The notes under the pieces are model-generated. The model worked only from the letters and a program-made list of their open reading frames with translations, was not told the origin of the DNA and did no database searches. Positions 53,561 through 62,559 of a DNA stretch of 64,000 nucleotides are shown here, in pieces. The number at the start of each line of letters is the position of its first letter. Position 1 is the first letter of the stretch. The position numbers and the translations under genes were made by a program. This stretch comes from Bryopsis sp. KO-2023 (lineage: Eukaryota > Chlorophyta > Ulvophyceae > Bryopsidales > Bryopsidaceae): contig BSYQ01000015.1 in NCBI GenBank assembly GCA_030272585.1, forward strand, positions 682,001 to 746,000, given 5' to 3'.

Positions 53561-53869
53561 GCACTTCCTGCCCTTGACACAACACCGTTCACACGCGGGG
53601 AGGGCACGCCGCCGTCACACTTTTGCAAACAGTGCGGCCAACCAAACTCACTGTAGGTAGATTTCATCCTACCATTTTACTGTGACTGCGGCTTCCTTGG
53701 CGCGTGGTCACATCTTGGAATATCTTGTTTCCTGGGGTTTTCACCCAAATATGAACATGTGATGGACCTGGCCTGGTGATCTATTTCTGGTCAATTTTTT
53801 TTTTTTTCACACGAAAAGTTTTTGGAAAGACTTGACTGAAAAGTTGATGCAGGGGCAGAAGCTTCTACG

Positions 53870-54709
53870 ATGGCCGATACGAAAAAGGAGACCTTCACGG
53901 TGGAGTACGGAGTTCCCATGAAAAAGGAGGAGAATGTTGATGAAAGTGCCTCTCCGGCTGTGGAATGTATGGTGAAAAAAGAAGAGGGGAGTACGAAGGA
54001 TTCGAATTCTGGTGGTGCATTTGCTTTTAGTGCGAAAGCTGAGGTTAAACTGGAGGAGAAAGTGCTGGGGGTGGTCAAAAAAGAAGAGGAGAAAGTGAAA
54101 AAAGAAGAGGTCACTGCAGCTTTTCCGGCGGGCGAAGAGAATGTGGTCAAAAAAGAGGAGGCAGTGAAAAGAGAAGTCGATGAGGAAGAGGACTTTGATG
54201 AGGAAGAGGACTCGTTGGCTTGGATGGCGAGGGAAGATAGGCTCTCCGATTTTGAAGATGAAGTAAGGCGAGATATTTGGGAGATAACAATGGAGGTGAA
54301 AGCTAGCGAAGGTCTAGTCGAGAGGCCAGTGAGGGCTGCACATAGAAAAGCGTGCACCAGGTGTGGGTATAACAGTTGGTCCCATGGGGACACGTACTAT
54401 TCTTCTGGTGGTCCATCTTGGGCAGGTTCGGATGAAAAGTTTTGCAAGTCTTGCTATCGTGAGTGGCTTCGAGAGGATTTGGAGGGGTATGAAGTGACTG
54501 GTGGAGTGCAATCCTTGAGGGATGAGTTGGAGAAGACTGCTCGTTGGCGGGAGGCGAATAATCGTCCGAGGAGATCTGAAGAGTGGGAGCCGTACTATGG
54601 GGACTCGTTCTCCTCCTCTTCCTCGTCTTGCTTCAGCGATGAAAGTGAAGGGGAAAGCGATGAAAGTGGAGGGGAAAGGTCCAGCAAAATACGAAGGACA
54701 GGAGATTGA
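53870..54709 (+). CDS. Acidic protein with SUMO-motif array and CxxC/CxxC module, copy 2
   Basis: 279 residues, paralogue of 51649-52608. All seven hydrophobic-K-x-E tetrapeptides are kept at the same positions, with VKKE and VKRE replacing VKTE and VKSE in the last two. The Cys pairs are kept (C162, C165, C192, C195). It differs by a longer acidic insert (DFDEEEDSLAW) and by loss of most of the Ser-rich repeats, with a poly-Ser stretch (SFSSSSSSCFSDESEGE) in their place, before the same SSKIRRTGD end. The upstream sequence shares TTTTCACACGAAAAGTTTTTGGAA with copy 1, likely part of the promoter or leader. An AATAAA lies at 54856. Confidence 0.75.
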   Translation: MADTKKETFTVEYGVPMKKEENVDESASPAVECMVKKEEGSTKDSNSGGAFAFSAKAEVKLEEKVLGVVKKEEEKVKKEEVTAAFPAGEENVVKKEEAVKREVDEEEDFDEEEDSLAWMAREDRLSDFEDEVRRDIWEITMEVKASEGLVERPVRAAHRKACTRCGYNSWSHGDTYYSSGGPSWAGSDEKFCKSCYREWLREDLEGYEVTGGVQSLRDELEKTARWREANNRPRRSEEWEPYYGDSFSSSSSSCFSDESEGESDESGGERSSKIRRTGD

Positions 54710-55040
54710 GGAGGGATGAAAACAAAGCAGTGGTTTTGACGATAAAATTTTTGTGAAAATTGTGTGTATGATAAGGAGAAATATATATATATATTACTGA
54801 GAGATGGCGTTTTTTTTTTCATTTTTTTTTCCTTCATGGAGGGTGATCGCAAACAAATAAATCTCCCAGTTAGTTTGGGTTTGGGAGCTTTTTTGTTTTT
54901 TTTGCTCTTTTTTTTTTTTGGGGGGGGGGTATTCGAATAATAACATGATATTCTCATTAAGCATGTGATGGTGGTGTTTTTTCTCTGAACCATGGTAGGC
55001 TGGGAACAATCTGTAAGAACAATTTTGTGACAATGCAGAA

Positions 55041-55740
55041 TTTGGAAAAACTCTTACTACCCGACCTGCAGAAGTTTAAAAGAAAAAAACCCAAGGGGAC
55101 CTTGCCCTTGCTTTTTTTTTGTTTTGCATCATGCAAAACTGCCCCTCCAGCATTGACTGATTCTACTTGCAATGGAAATGTTTTCTCAAAGTGCTAGTGG
55201 GGTCAGTCAGATGCCGAACCATAGAAGACACCAGTGAGAAAGTGAAAGTACCAGTTTTTTTGAGAATTTCCGTAATAATGAGTCATCAACTCGAACTCTT
55301 TATTTAGATCCAATGACATCCTTATTTTCCAGTCTTTGATATTTTTTGTCTTCTCTCATGGAAAACAACTCACTCTTTTACCACAATTTTTTTTAGCAAA
55401 ACATCTCTCTTCAGGATCAAACACTAAGTCATTAAATCATATTTGCATATTTTTTCAGCTAGATTAGAAGGGTTCAAAATTTTCCTTTTGCAATATAATG
55501 ACAAATTAGGACTCGAAGCAAGTAAGACACCCTGTCCAATTACATTACAATTGCCGCACAAATACAGTGAACAATTAACTGCCACAATAGTTTTATGTCC
55601 CTGAGAAATAGAAAAAATAAAGATCCTCAATCCAAAGCAACAAATAAATCCCTTTCCCAAAAATCATCGGTCCTTTCCTCGATGATAAATCGATCCCCAG
55701 AAAAGAGCCCCCTCTGTCCATCATCAAATTCACAGTTGAA
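55041..55740. other. Intergenic, no gene seen
   Basis: AT-rich; no supported feature. Confidence 0.4.
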
Positions 55741-56890
55741 AATAAAAAATGAAACCTATGTATCAATTGCTTGAATCTAAAACTTCCCAATGGCACCTGG
55801 GTATCATTTATTGTTCAACAAGGAAACGATAATCAAGGTGATTTAAGCCTGACAAGTGCTTGCATCCGGAGTAACACCGCACTCAGTGCCGCTGTGATGG
55901 AGAGTGCCGCAGCCGCTGGCCTTTTCAAGAACTGCACAAACCACAGATACTTTTTCATGAATATTTTTCAAGATGAAATTTGAAGAGAAACAACCACAAC
56001 GGGGATAAGACGTACAAGCTTGGAAGAGCGTCTCGCCGCCAACGAAATCTCGCAAAACTCCCAGCAGATCGCTATTGCAGCCGCAGGAGCCCTCCCCTTC
56101 AACCACCTGTGTCAGCACAATGCTTAGAGGCGGCTCTGTTAAAAGGTTGAAAATCATTCCCCAACCTCCCGACTTGGCTTACCGTGTTGCTCAATCCGCA
56201 GATAGCCTTGCAGCACCTGTAACACCACAACCATCAACCAAAACTAGAGGAAAGCACTAGCTGAATATGTAGGTTTGCGACAATTTTAAAACACAAACAG
56301 AGCATATTTTAGAGAGGACTCACGAGGAACCGGGTGTTGCGTCGATGTTGGCAAGCGCCGCCGCCGTTGCGTCCGAAGAGACGGCTTGGAGATCGCCGTT
56401 GGCTGCGGGAAGACTAATGCCCACCTCCGAAGCGAAAGACTGCCCCTCACCGTCGCATGCGGTGACGATCGCGGTCAGAAACGGACTGCAGGTGGAGGAC
56501 GCCGCATCGCTGAGCTGACCAGCAACGCACCCTGCGCACACGCATCTCTCTTTTTCTCATCGGTGCACAGCGCTGATCTTTTAAGAAACGACCGTTACAA
56601 AAAACAGGAGCCCTTTTTCGTGAAACGGACGGTCTTTGGTCGCGTACCCAACAGAACAGAAATGCAGGCGACGGCGATCATCATTTTGCAGGAGCTCATC
56701 GTGTTTCGACGGTGGAGGAAGCAGGAGGGTCAGCAGTGGGTGGGCAAATGTTACTCTGGAGCAGGACAGGGTTCGATTGTTACTTGTCCCCAGCGCCCTT
56801 TTAAAGGCTCGGATGAGGGCGACTTAACGCATCGCTCGACTCCTCTCGTGAAGGCAACAGCGACAATACCAACGATTCCAACCAATCAAT
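55740..56890 (-). repeat. Inverted duplication, left arm
   Basis: Matches the complement of about 59760-62240 once the solo LTR there is ignored. The arms share promoter-proximal sequence, all five exons and introns, and about 100 bases past the stop (the GATTATCGTTTCCTTGTTGAA block). They are separated by about 2.9 kb holding the membrane-protein gene. Confidence 0.8.
55843..56699 (-). CDS. Small secreted cysteine-rich protein, five exons
   Basis: Predicted 157 residues. Exons, from the start: 56699-56648, 56531-56324, 56216-56183, 56106-56016 and 55931-55843. All are GT-AG and the phases (1, 2, 0, 1) hold throughout. The N-terminus (MSSCKMMIAVACISVLLGCVAG) is a signal peptide, with cleavage likely before QLSDAA. 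The mature part has ten Cys, including CC and SCGC clusters (GSSCCKAICGLSNT, GEGSCGCNSD, ASGCGTL, TECG, STCQA), suggesting five disulphides. The hydrophobic DLLGVLRDFVGGETLFQA and the Ala-rich DATAAALANIDA stretches look helical. Intron 4 is a multiple of three with no stop, so retention would add about 28 residues. No family recognised; an extracellular or wall-associated role is inference. The downstream copy at 59986-62138 confirms the exon structure independently. Confidence 0.75.
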
Positions 56891-58205
56891 CAAGAATTGC
56901 AACCCAAAGTAAAAGAGAGGTTTTTTGCTTTCTCTGCGGAGGGCCGAAAAATCAACGCCTTCACAGTTGGGCATTTCTAGTGGGCACCAGTCATTCACTT
57001 GTGCTTGTTCAGGGCCATTCTTGGTTTTTGTTTTGGTGACCTGAAATGAGTCGTTTGATATTTGTGCCCCGATGCCCCCCGATATCTTGTGGTTTCTTGC
57101 TGGGGCTGGTTGCATCCCAGAATGTTGCTTGGATTTGTGAGCTTTGGCTATTTGTATATTTGGGTGCCCCTGGGTGTAGATTTTATGTTGCTGTCGGACT
57201 GGTCGCCCATTCATACACACAGTTCCCCCACGATTAATTGCACCTTTACCTCGCGTCCCCCCCCTTGAAACAGCCCCCCGGGACGAGCTCCCTTCTCAGG
57301 GTTTTCCCTGGGGGCCCAAAGTGTCATTCAATCCATCCATCCATAATTACAAAACAGCAAAAGGAGGCCATTGCCCCCCACGATGCCAAGAAAGAGCAAA
57401 CAAAGTGCAAAAAACATTCCAACCCACATATTTCTAGCAAGAAGAAAAAAATCCCGACGCATATTTCTAGATGGTTCACCATCCCGAAGAGCGAAAAAAA
57501 AACAAAATATAATCAGATCCATTTAAAAGCAATCGCCTTCAAATCAACCAAAGGCCAAAGCCTGATAGATGCCCGACAAAAAATATTCTTTACTGACGTG
57601 TATCGCATTAATATATTTGAGCAATATATAAGTCCCGCCAGATTTGCCAAACCCGCTGGACAATAAACCCCACCCCCCAATAAAAACAAGCCCCTCCTCT
57701 TTGTGGAAAAAAACACAGGTTTAAGTTCAATGAATACATCGATGTGGAAGAAAACTTTTCCATTTCCTTTTTCCCTCAAACTAACAAAATCTTCCCAAAA
57801 AAAAGCTCGTTTGCATGCAATTCTTTTCTTTTGTCATTTTGATTCAAGCCCCAATACTCCACCCTACAATAAAAATAAAATGTTGGCGATCAAATTCTCA
57901 TCACCAATAACGGCAAAATATTTTGGCAATACTTGGTAAGAAACAAATAAAAAATTCAGACAGACGCAGCCTCATAAACACCCCCTGAACATAAAATCTA
58001 ACTGTGTGCCACCCCATCGATTTCTGAAGCCCCCCCCCAAAAAAGAATCAAAAACTAGAGAAAAACAAAACAAAACGATAGTTGTATTTGATATCAGTGG
58101 ACCTGGCCCATATCAACCCGAGCAAAAATGTTTTCTAATATTGCATCATATAACATACTGGCAGTACTTTAACTCTGTTGGACTTGTCTAAATGCATCTC
58201 CATGT
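56891..58205. other. Intergenic, no gene seen
   Basis: C-runs, A-runs and short frames only; a 57238-57666 frame is Lys-rich by composition and is not called. Confidence 0.4.
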
Positions 58206-58210
58206 CCTGC

Positions 58211-58660
58211 CTAAATGCAGGGACCCATCCTCCCATCAGCCATCAAACCCCATTCTTGAAAAGATTCCATGACCACCATGTCGGTCATCCTAACATCTTT
58301 AAACGTATCTTTGTCATTGTTCAGGTCGTCTCGACCCCATTTCTCTGCTGCACCAAGGACGACCCACCCAACTGCCCCAATCAGGCCGCTGATCCCAAAG
58401 CATACTAGCAGAGCTATTCCCCATACAGGCGCTTCCCACTTCTTGTATCGACACGCGACGGCGCCCTCCCATTTGGAAAAACACACGCACTCGCCGTTAC
58501 AGCTGATGGGTGCCGAATCATTAGCATCTTCCAGGCAACACAGTCCACGGTCCCCACATGCGCACTTTTTGTCGATCCCAATGGCTAAGCCGACGATCAA
58601 AGCGACCGTGGCCAAAGTGCAGCCGAAAAAGAGGGCAAGGAAAGCGTCTTTTCTGTGCAT
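58211..58660 (-). CDS. Small two-span membrane protein with cysteine-rich loop
   Basis: 149 residues in one exon. The N-terminal segment 7-28 (AFLALFFGCTLATVALIVGLAIG) is a membrane span or signal anchor. Residues 33-70 form a loop with eight Cys (CACGDRGLCC, then SCNGECVC, later AC) and an NDS glycosylation sequon, reminiscent of an EGF-like disulphide loop. Residues about 78-103 (VWGIALLVCFGISGLIGAVGWVVL) form a second span. The C-terminal 45 residues are charged and probably cytoplasmic. No family recognised. It sits between the arms of the inverted duplication. The start at 58660 is chosen because the hydrophobic segment follows immediately. Confidence 0.6.
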   Translation of the reverse strand: MHRKDAFLALFFGCTLATVALIVGLAIGIDKKCACGDRGLCCLEDANDSAPISCNGECVCFSKWEGAVACRYKKWEAPVWGIALLVCFGISGLIGAVGWVVLGAAEKWGRDDLNNDKDTFKDVRMTDMVVMESFQEWGLMADGRMGPCI

Positions 58661-59760
58661 GGAAACGAATTCCCTGAGAATGCTCCGAAGGCTCGATTCC
58701 CAAAGGTAGAAAAATCTTGCCCAGCGGACACTTATCTACCAACGCGCGCTACTCGGAATGCACAAGGTAGAGATTGACCCGTTTTCGTCGTTCGGAGTGT
58801 CGACTCGAACGAGGTCCAATAAAGAATATCGACACCGTTACGATCCGCTTCCCGTCCTCTGTGGAAGTCTCCCAAGGAAAGCAAGGTGTCGGAGCATGGA
58901 ATAGGGGGGTAAGAAATTACTGATTTAAGATGGGAGGTTGGGAGACGAAGTCGGACACAGTGTGAGGACGTGCGCTGCACGCACGAAAAAAGGAGTTGGA
59001 GGTGGGTGCGCATTAATATGTATTGTGATTAGTATGGATCGACGTGGAACCGCTTTCGGAAGTACTTTCGGAACGGGCGTGGGGTGGCTGGCGGTGTGAA
59101 ACTGAGTTCGCAGTCGTTTTTGGTGGTGGCTTGAGAGTGCCGTCGGGAATACTTAGTGCGTTAGGACGGGCAGTTCAAACCGATAATTGCGGGAAAGGGC
59201 CTCCGGCCCGAAAAGGGGACTTGTCCTATTTTGGTTTTAGGTGTGAGGTTTTTCCTCCCACCCACCTCCCCGAGACGCGCGCGCGTGTTATTTAAGGGCG
59301 CATATTAAGTGCAGTAGTGATTTCGTTATAGTGCCGCTCGGTTTAGTGCCGGCTTCAGTATAGTGCCGGGGCCGAAGGCGGCACTGTACTGAAGTCGCTG
59401 CTGAACATAGTTAGGGTATTATTTTTCCGCGACTCGTGGAAATGTTTATGGAAGTGTGATGGGCACACGAATATATGAAAGAGAAGGAATAATATGGAGC
59501 AAGATCAACATCCAGAGGAAGCGGAGCCGGTGTCTGGGGTCGGAAATGAGCAATGGAAAAGGTTTGAACGACAAGTTCTTCAAACAAACAGAATTCCACG
59601 GGAAGAACCATAAGTTCCCTAAGTTCAGGCGAGGATTCTCAGCGCCAGCATCCTACTAGAATTTGTGATCTGTCAGGACCTGGTCCAACTCTCGAGCATT
59701 CCCCTGGTCTTTTTCAAAGCTTCCCTCGTTCTCTGCATCAACTTTCGCTCGGTCTTTGGT
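58661..59760. other. Intergenic, with one long hairpin
   Basis: No gene supported. AGTGCCGGC-like blocks cluster at 59325-59395, including the hairpin at 59353-59394. A GC alternation GCGCGCGCG lies near 59280. Confidence 0.4.
59353..59394. repeat. Hairpin, 16-bp stem
   Basis: CTTCAGTATAGTGCCG, a 10-base loop, then CGGCACTGTACTGAAG; one mismatch in 16. Preceded by two further ATAGTGCCG/TTAGTGCCGG copies, so it may be the end of a small inverted-repeat element. Confidence 0.65.
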
Positions 59761-59985
59761 TCCTTCATCTCGTCCCTTTCCTATTACCTTTGCGTCGTGC
59801 AGAGTGTCAAAGGCTCGCCTTCTTGTGAGGAGTTTGACCGATGCGATATGTCGCTCTCATTCGTACCTTTGGAAGGGCGCTGGTGGCAAGCAGCAATAGT
59901 ACCTGCCCTGGTCCTGTTCAACACTTGCCAACCCACTGCCAACCCTCCTGCTTTCTCCACCAGTGGACGGTACCACCGAAACACG

Positions 59986-62138
59986 ATGAGCTCCTGCACA
60001 TTGATTATCGCCGCCCCCTGCATTTCTGTTCTGTTGGGTTAGCGAGCAAACACGCAAGAGGGTTCCTATCGTTTGTAACGCTTCCACTGGCCAATAGTGG
60101 TTTCCTCGAAGGATCCGCGTCGTGCACAATCAGAAGAAAAGAGATGGACGTGTGTGGTTTCATGTGCGCGCAGGGTGCGTTGCTGGTCAGCTCAGCGATG
60201 CGGCGGCCTCCACCTGCGGTCCGTTTCTGACCGCGATCGTCGCCGCATGCGGTGGTGAGGAACAATCTTTCGAAAGAACCGAATTCGCTTCGGGGGTGGG
60301 CGTCAATCTTCCTACGGGTTGAAGGCTGCAAGCAGCGCCGATCTTCAAGACATCTCACCCGACGTCGCGGTGGGGGCGCTTGTGTGACGCTTCGAAAATA
60401 CATTCGGCCGACATACAAGCGCTGATGCGCAGTACACAGTTGGAAGCGTGGTGGTGTAAAAACAGTCATTGGATGATCAGCACTTGAACTCATCGACAGA
60501 AAAGCATTCGCAGAGGAAAACGTGATAAAGACGAGAAGAATATCCAGACTCTTGCAAGTTGATAACTCAGAGAACACACACACAAGCACACCCACACACA
60601 CAAAAGCGAAAGAAAAGAGTTTACAAAGAGCCTTTGTAAAAGACATTCTCTGGGAGGGGTCTCCACACCACAAAACATACCGTCTCCCACTGGAGTTTCA
60701 CTTCCCTGGCCTGAGATTACCTATCCACAAAGAACTATATCCCGTGTACCGAAGAGAATTCTTCCCCAATACTTCAGCTCCTTGAGATAGGTGTCTCGGG
60801 AACGTGAGTTCCACTTTCGAACGGCTAACTGTAACAGTCGGAGATCCGGAGAGAAAACTAATGTCCAAAGAACTAGAAACTCGTCCTTGAACTTCCTCCT
60901 TTCACAGAAAAAGCTCCCTTTAAATACTCCAGTGCCAGGTCTACGATAGAACGTATGGGTTGGCAGGAGGACGACCGCCAGCGTCGAGTATCTCTCTCGC
61001 AACGCGACAGAGACTCAGTTATTCGCTGGAATGGTCTGGACAGGTTGATTCACTGGGGGCAGAGTGTACTTCCTCTTGTGGTGCACGTGTCGTGTTTCGC
61101 TGGCGTAAGAGTTTGCCTTGACTGCGTTTTAGCTGGCAGACTAGACTGAGCGAAGTTAAGTTCGTTGGAGAGTCTAGTCGGCCAGGTACTCTGCGCTGTC
61201 CATAGGTGACCGGCCAGTTGTCGACAACACCTCCAGGAGAACGTACAAGCCACGGAGGCCAGTGCGTCAACCTTGTTCGAGAGTCGAACTCGAATACTCA
61301 AAGTAGAGTGCCGCCAGCAAGGTTCAACCGGGCAATTACTGGAATTGCGTCATATGATTGATCTTGAGGCGTAATTATCCCAGAGATGAATCTGGAAATG
61401 TGATTGTAGTATTTCTGTACTTTGGCTGGATTGCATCTTGCACCGTCACAGCTTGCCAACATCGATGCGACGCCTGGTTCCTCGTGAGTCCTCCATAATA
61501 CGCAATGACACTATCGCAATTCTACAGATATACACCTAGAGCTTTCCGCTGGTTTTGTTTGATGGTTGTGGTGTTCCAGGTGCTGCAAGGCTATCTGCGG
61601 ATTGAGCAACACGGTAAGCCGAGTTGGGAGGTTGGGGAATGATTTTCAATCTTTTGCAAAGCCGTCACTGAGAAGTGTGGTGACCATAGCCGCAGCCAGG
61701 TCCCCCCTGCCCTCCAAGATTTTATGGTGAAAAAACCAGAAAAAAAACAAGTTTGTGTTTATATATTAGCTCTGTCTGTCTGTCTTGTTTTTTTTGTCTT
61801 TTTTTTGGCCCCCCCCCCCCAAATTTTCTGTCGGCCCCGAATTAATCATCCTGATTACGCCTATGGTGGTGACACAGATGGTTGAAGGGGAGGGCTCTTG
61901 CGGCGACGATTTGCTGGGAGTTTTGCGAGATTCAGTCGGCGGCGAGACGCTCTTCCAAGCTCGTACGTACTGACAGCGTTGTGGTGGCGGTTTCTCTTCA
62001 AATTTTATCTCGAAAAATATTCATGAAAAAGTGTCTGTGGTTTGTGCAGTTCTCGAAAATGCCAGCGGCTGCGGCACTCTCCATCACAGCGGCACTGAGT
62101 GCGGTGTCACTCCGGATCCAAGCACTTGCCAGGCTTAA
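59986..62138 (+). pseudogene. Second copy of the secreted cysteine-rich gene, broken
   Basis: Corresponding exons: 59986-60037, 60174-about 60377 continuing at 61451-61483, 61580-61613, 61878-61962 and 62050-62138. Splice sites are all retained. Breaks: exon 2 gains an in-frame TGA at 60320-60322 after small indels, and a solo LTR splits the same exon at the GCTTG target. The signal-peptide exon is altered (MSSCTLIIAAPCISVLLG), but exons 3-5 stay open and keep the Cys. The retained splice sites suggest recent loss. A truncated secreted peptide ending at 60322 could still be made. Confidence 0.75.
60383..61450. mobile_element. Solo LTR (1,068 bp) in the cysteine-rich pseudogene
   Basis: Begins TGTGACG and ends CGTCACA, with the 5-bp duplication GCTTG at 60378-60382 and 61451-61455. 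The intact sister gene gives the empty site (GCGCTTGCCAAC at 56361-56350 on the minus strand). There is no internal coding sequence, so this is an LTR left by recombination, or a very small non-autonomous element. Its first seven bases match the start of the E1 LTR, but the rest does not obviously. Confidence 0.8.
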
Positions 62139-62240
62139 ATCGCTTTGATTATCGTTTCCTTGTTGAAAAATGAATGATACACAGGTTCCATTGGGAGGTT
62201 TTTGACTAAAGCAATTGATACATGGGTTTTGAGACTTCTT

Positions 62241-62559
62241 TTTTGTTCCTTTTTTGTGAACTTTATTTGCATGGCAATTGTAGTGAAATGGGACAGGGGT
62301 GCTTTACTTGCTTTTGCTTCTTTTAATCTGTTAGTCATGTTTCAATAGCATTTGTGACCACTACATGCAAAGAAGGAGCACAAATTGTTGGAAGTTGGGT
62401 GAGCCTGGTCAGCAGGGTCACACTGATAAAGCCCAAGATCAGTCCAAATTTGCTTCAAAAAAATAAAAAAGTGACAAAAAATAAAAAAAAGCAATAAAAC
62501 TACAAAGACAATCTTGCAAGCTGTATTTGTATGAACCTAGTGATGTGGTTGCGATTTTG
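62241..62559. other. 3' flank of the leucine-rich-repeat gene
   Basis: AT-rich, convergent intergenic space; no gene seen. Confidence 0.4.

Larger units (their letters stand above)
53055..55040. repeat. Tandem duplication, unit 2
   Basis: Direct repeat of 50862-52915. Better conservation in the coding part than in the flanks suggests the genes have been under selection since the duplication. Confidence 0.85.
59760..62240 (+). repeat. Inverted duplication, right arm
   Basis: Partner of 55740-56890, lengthened by a 1,068-bp solo LTR and other indels in introns. Confidence 0.8.

Noticed and set aside
57238-57666. 142-codon Lys-rich frame
   Set aside because: It arises from A-rich sequence; no start context, motif or conserved partner.
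60383-61450. E1-related LTR
   Set aside because: Only the first seven bases match E1; the length (1,068 versus 181) and the rest of the sequence differ, so I treat it as a separate family.
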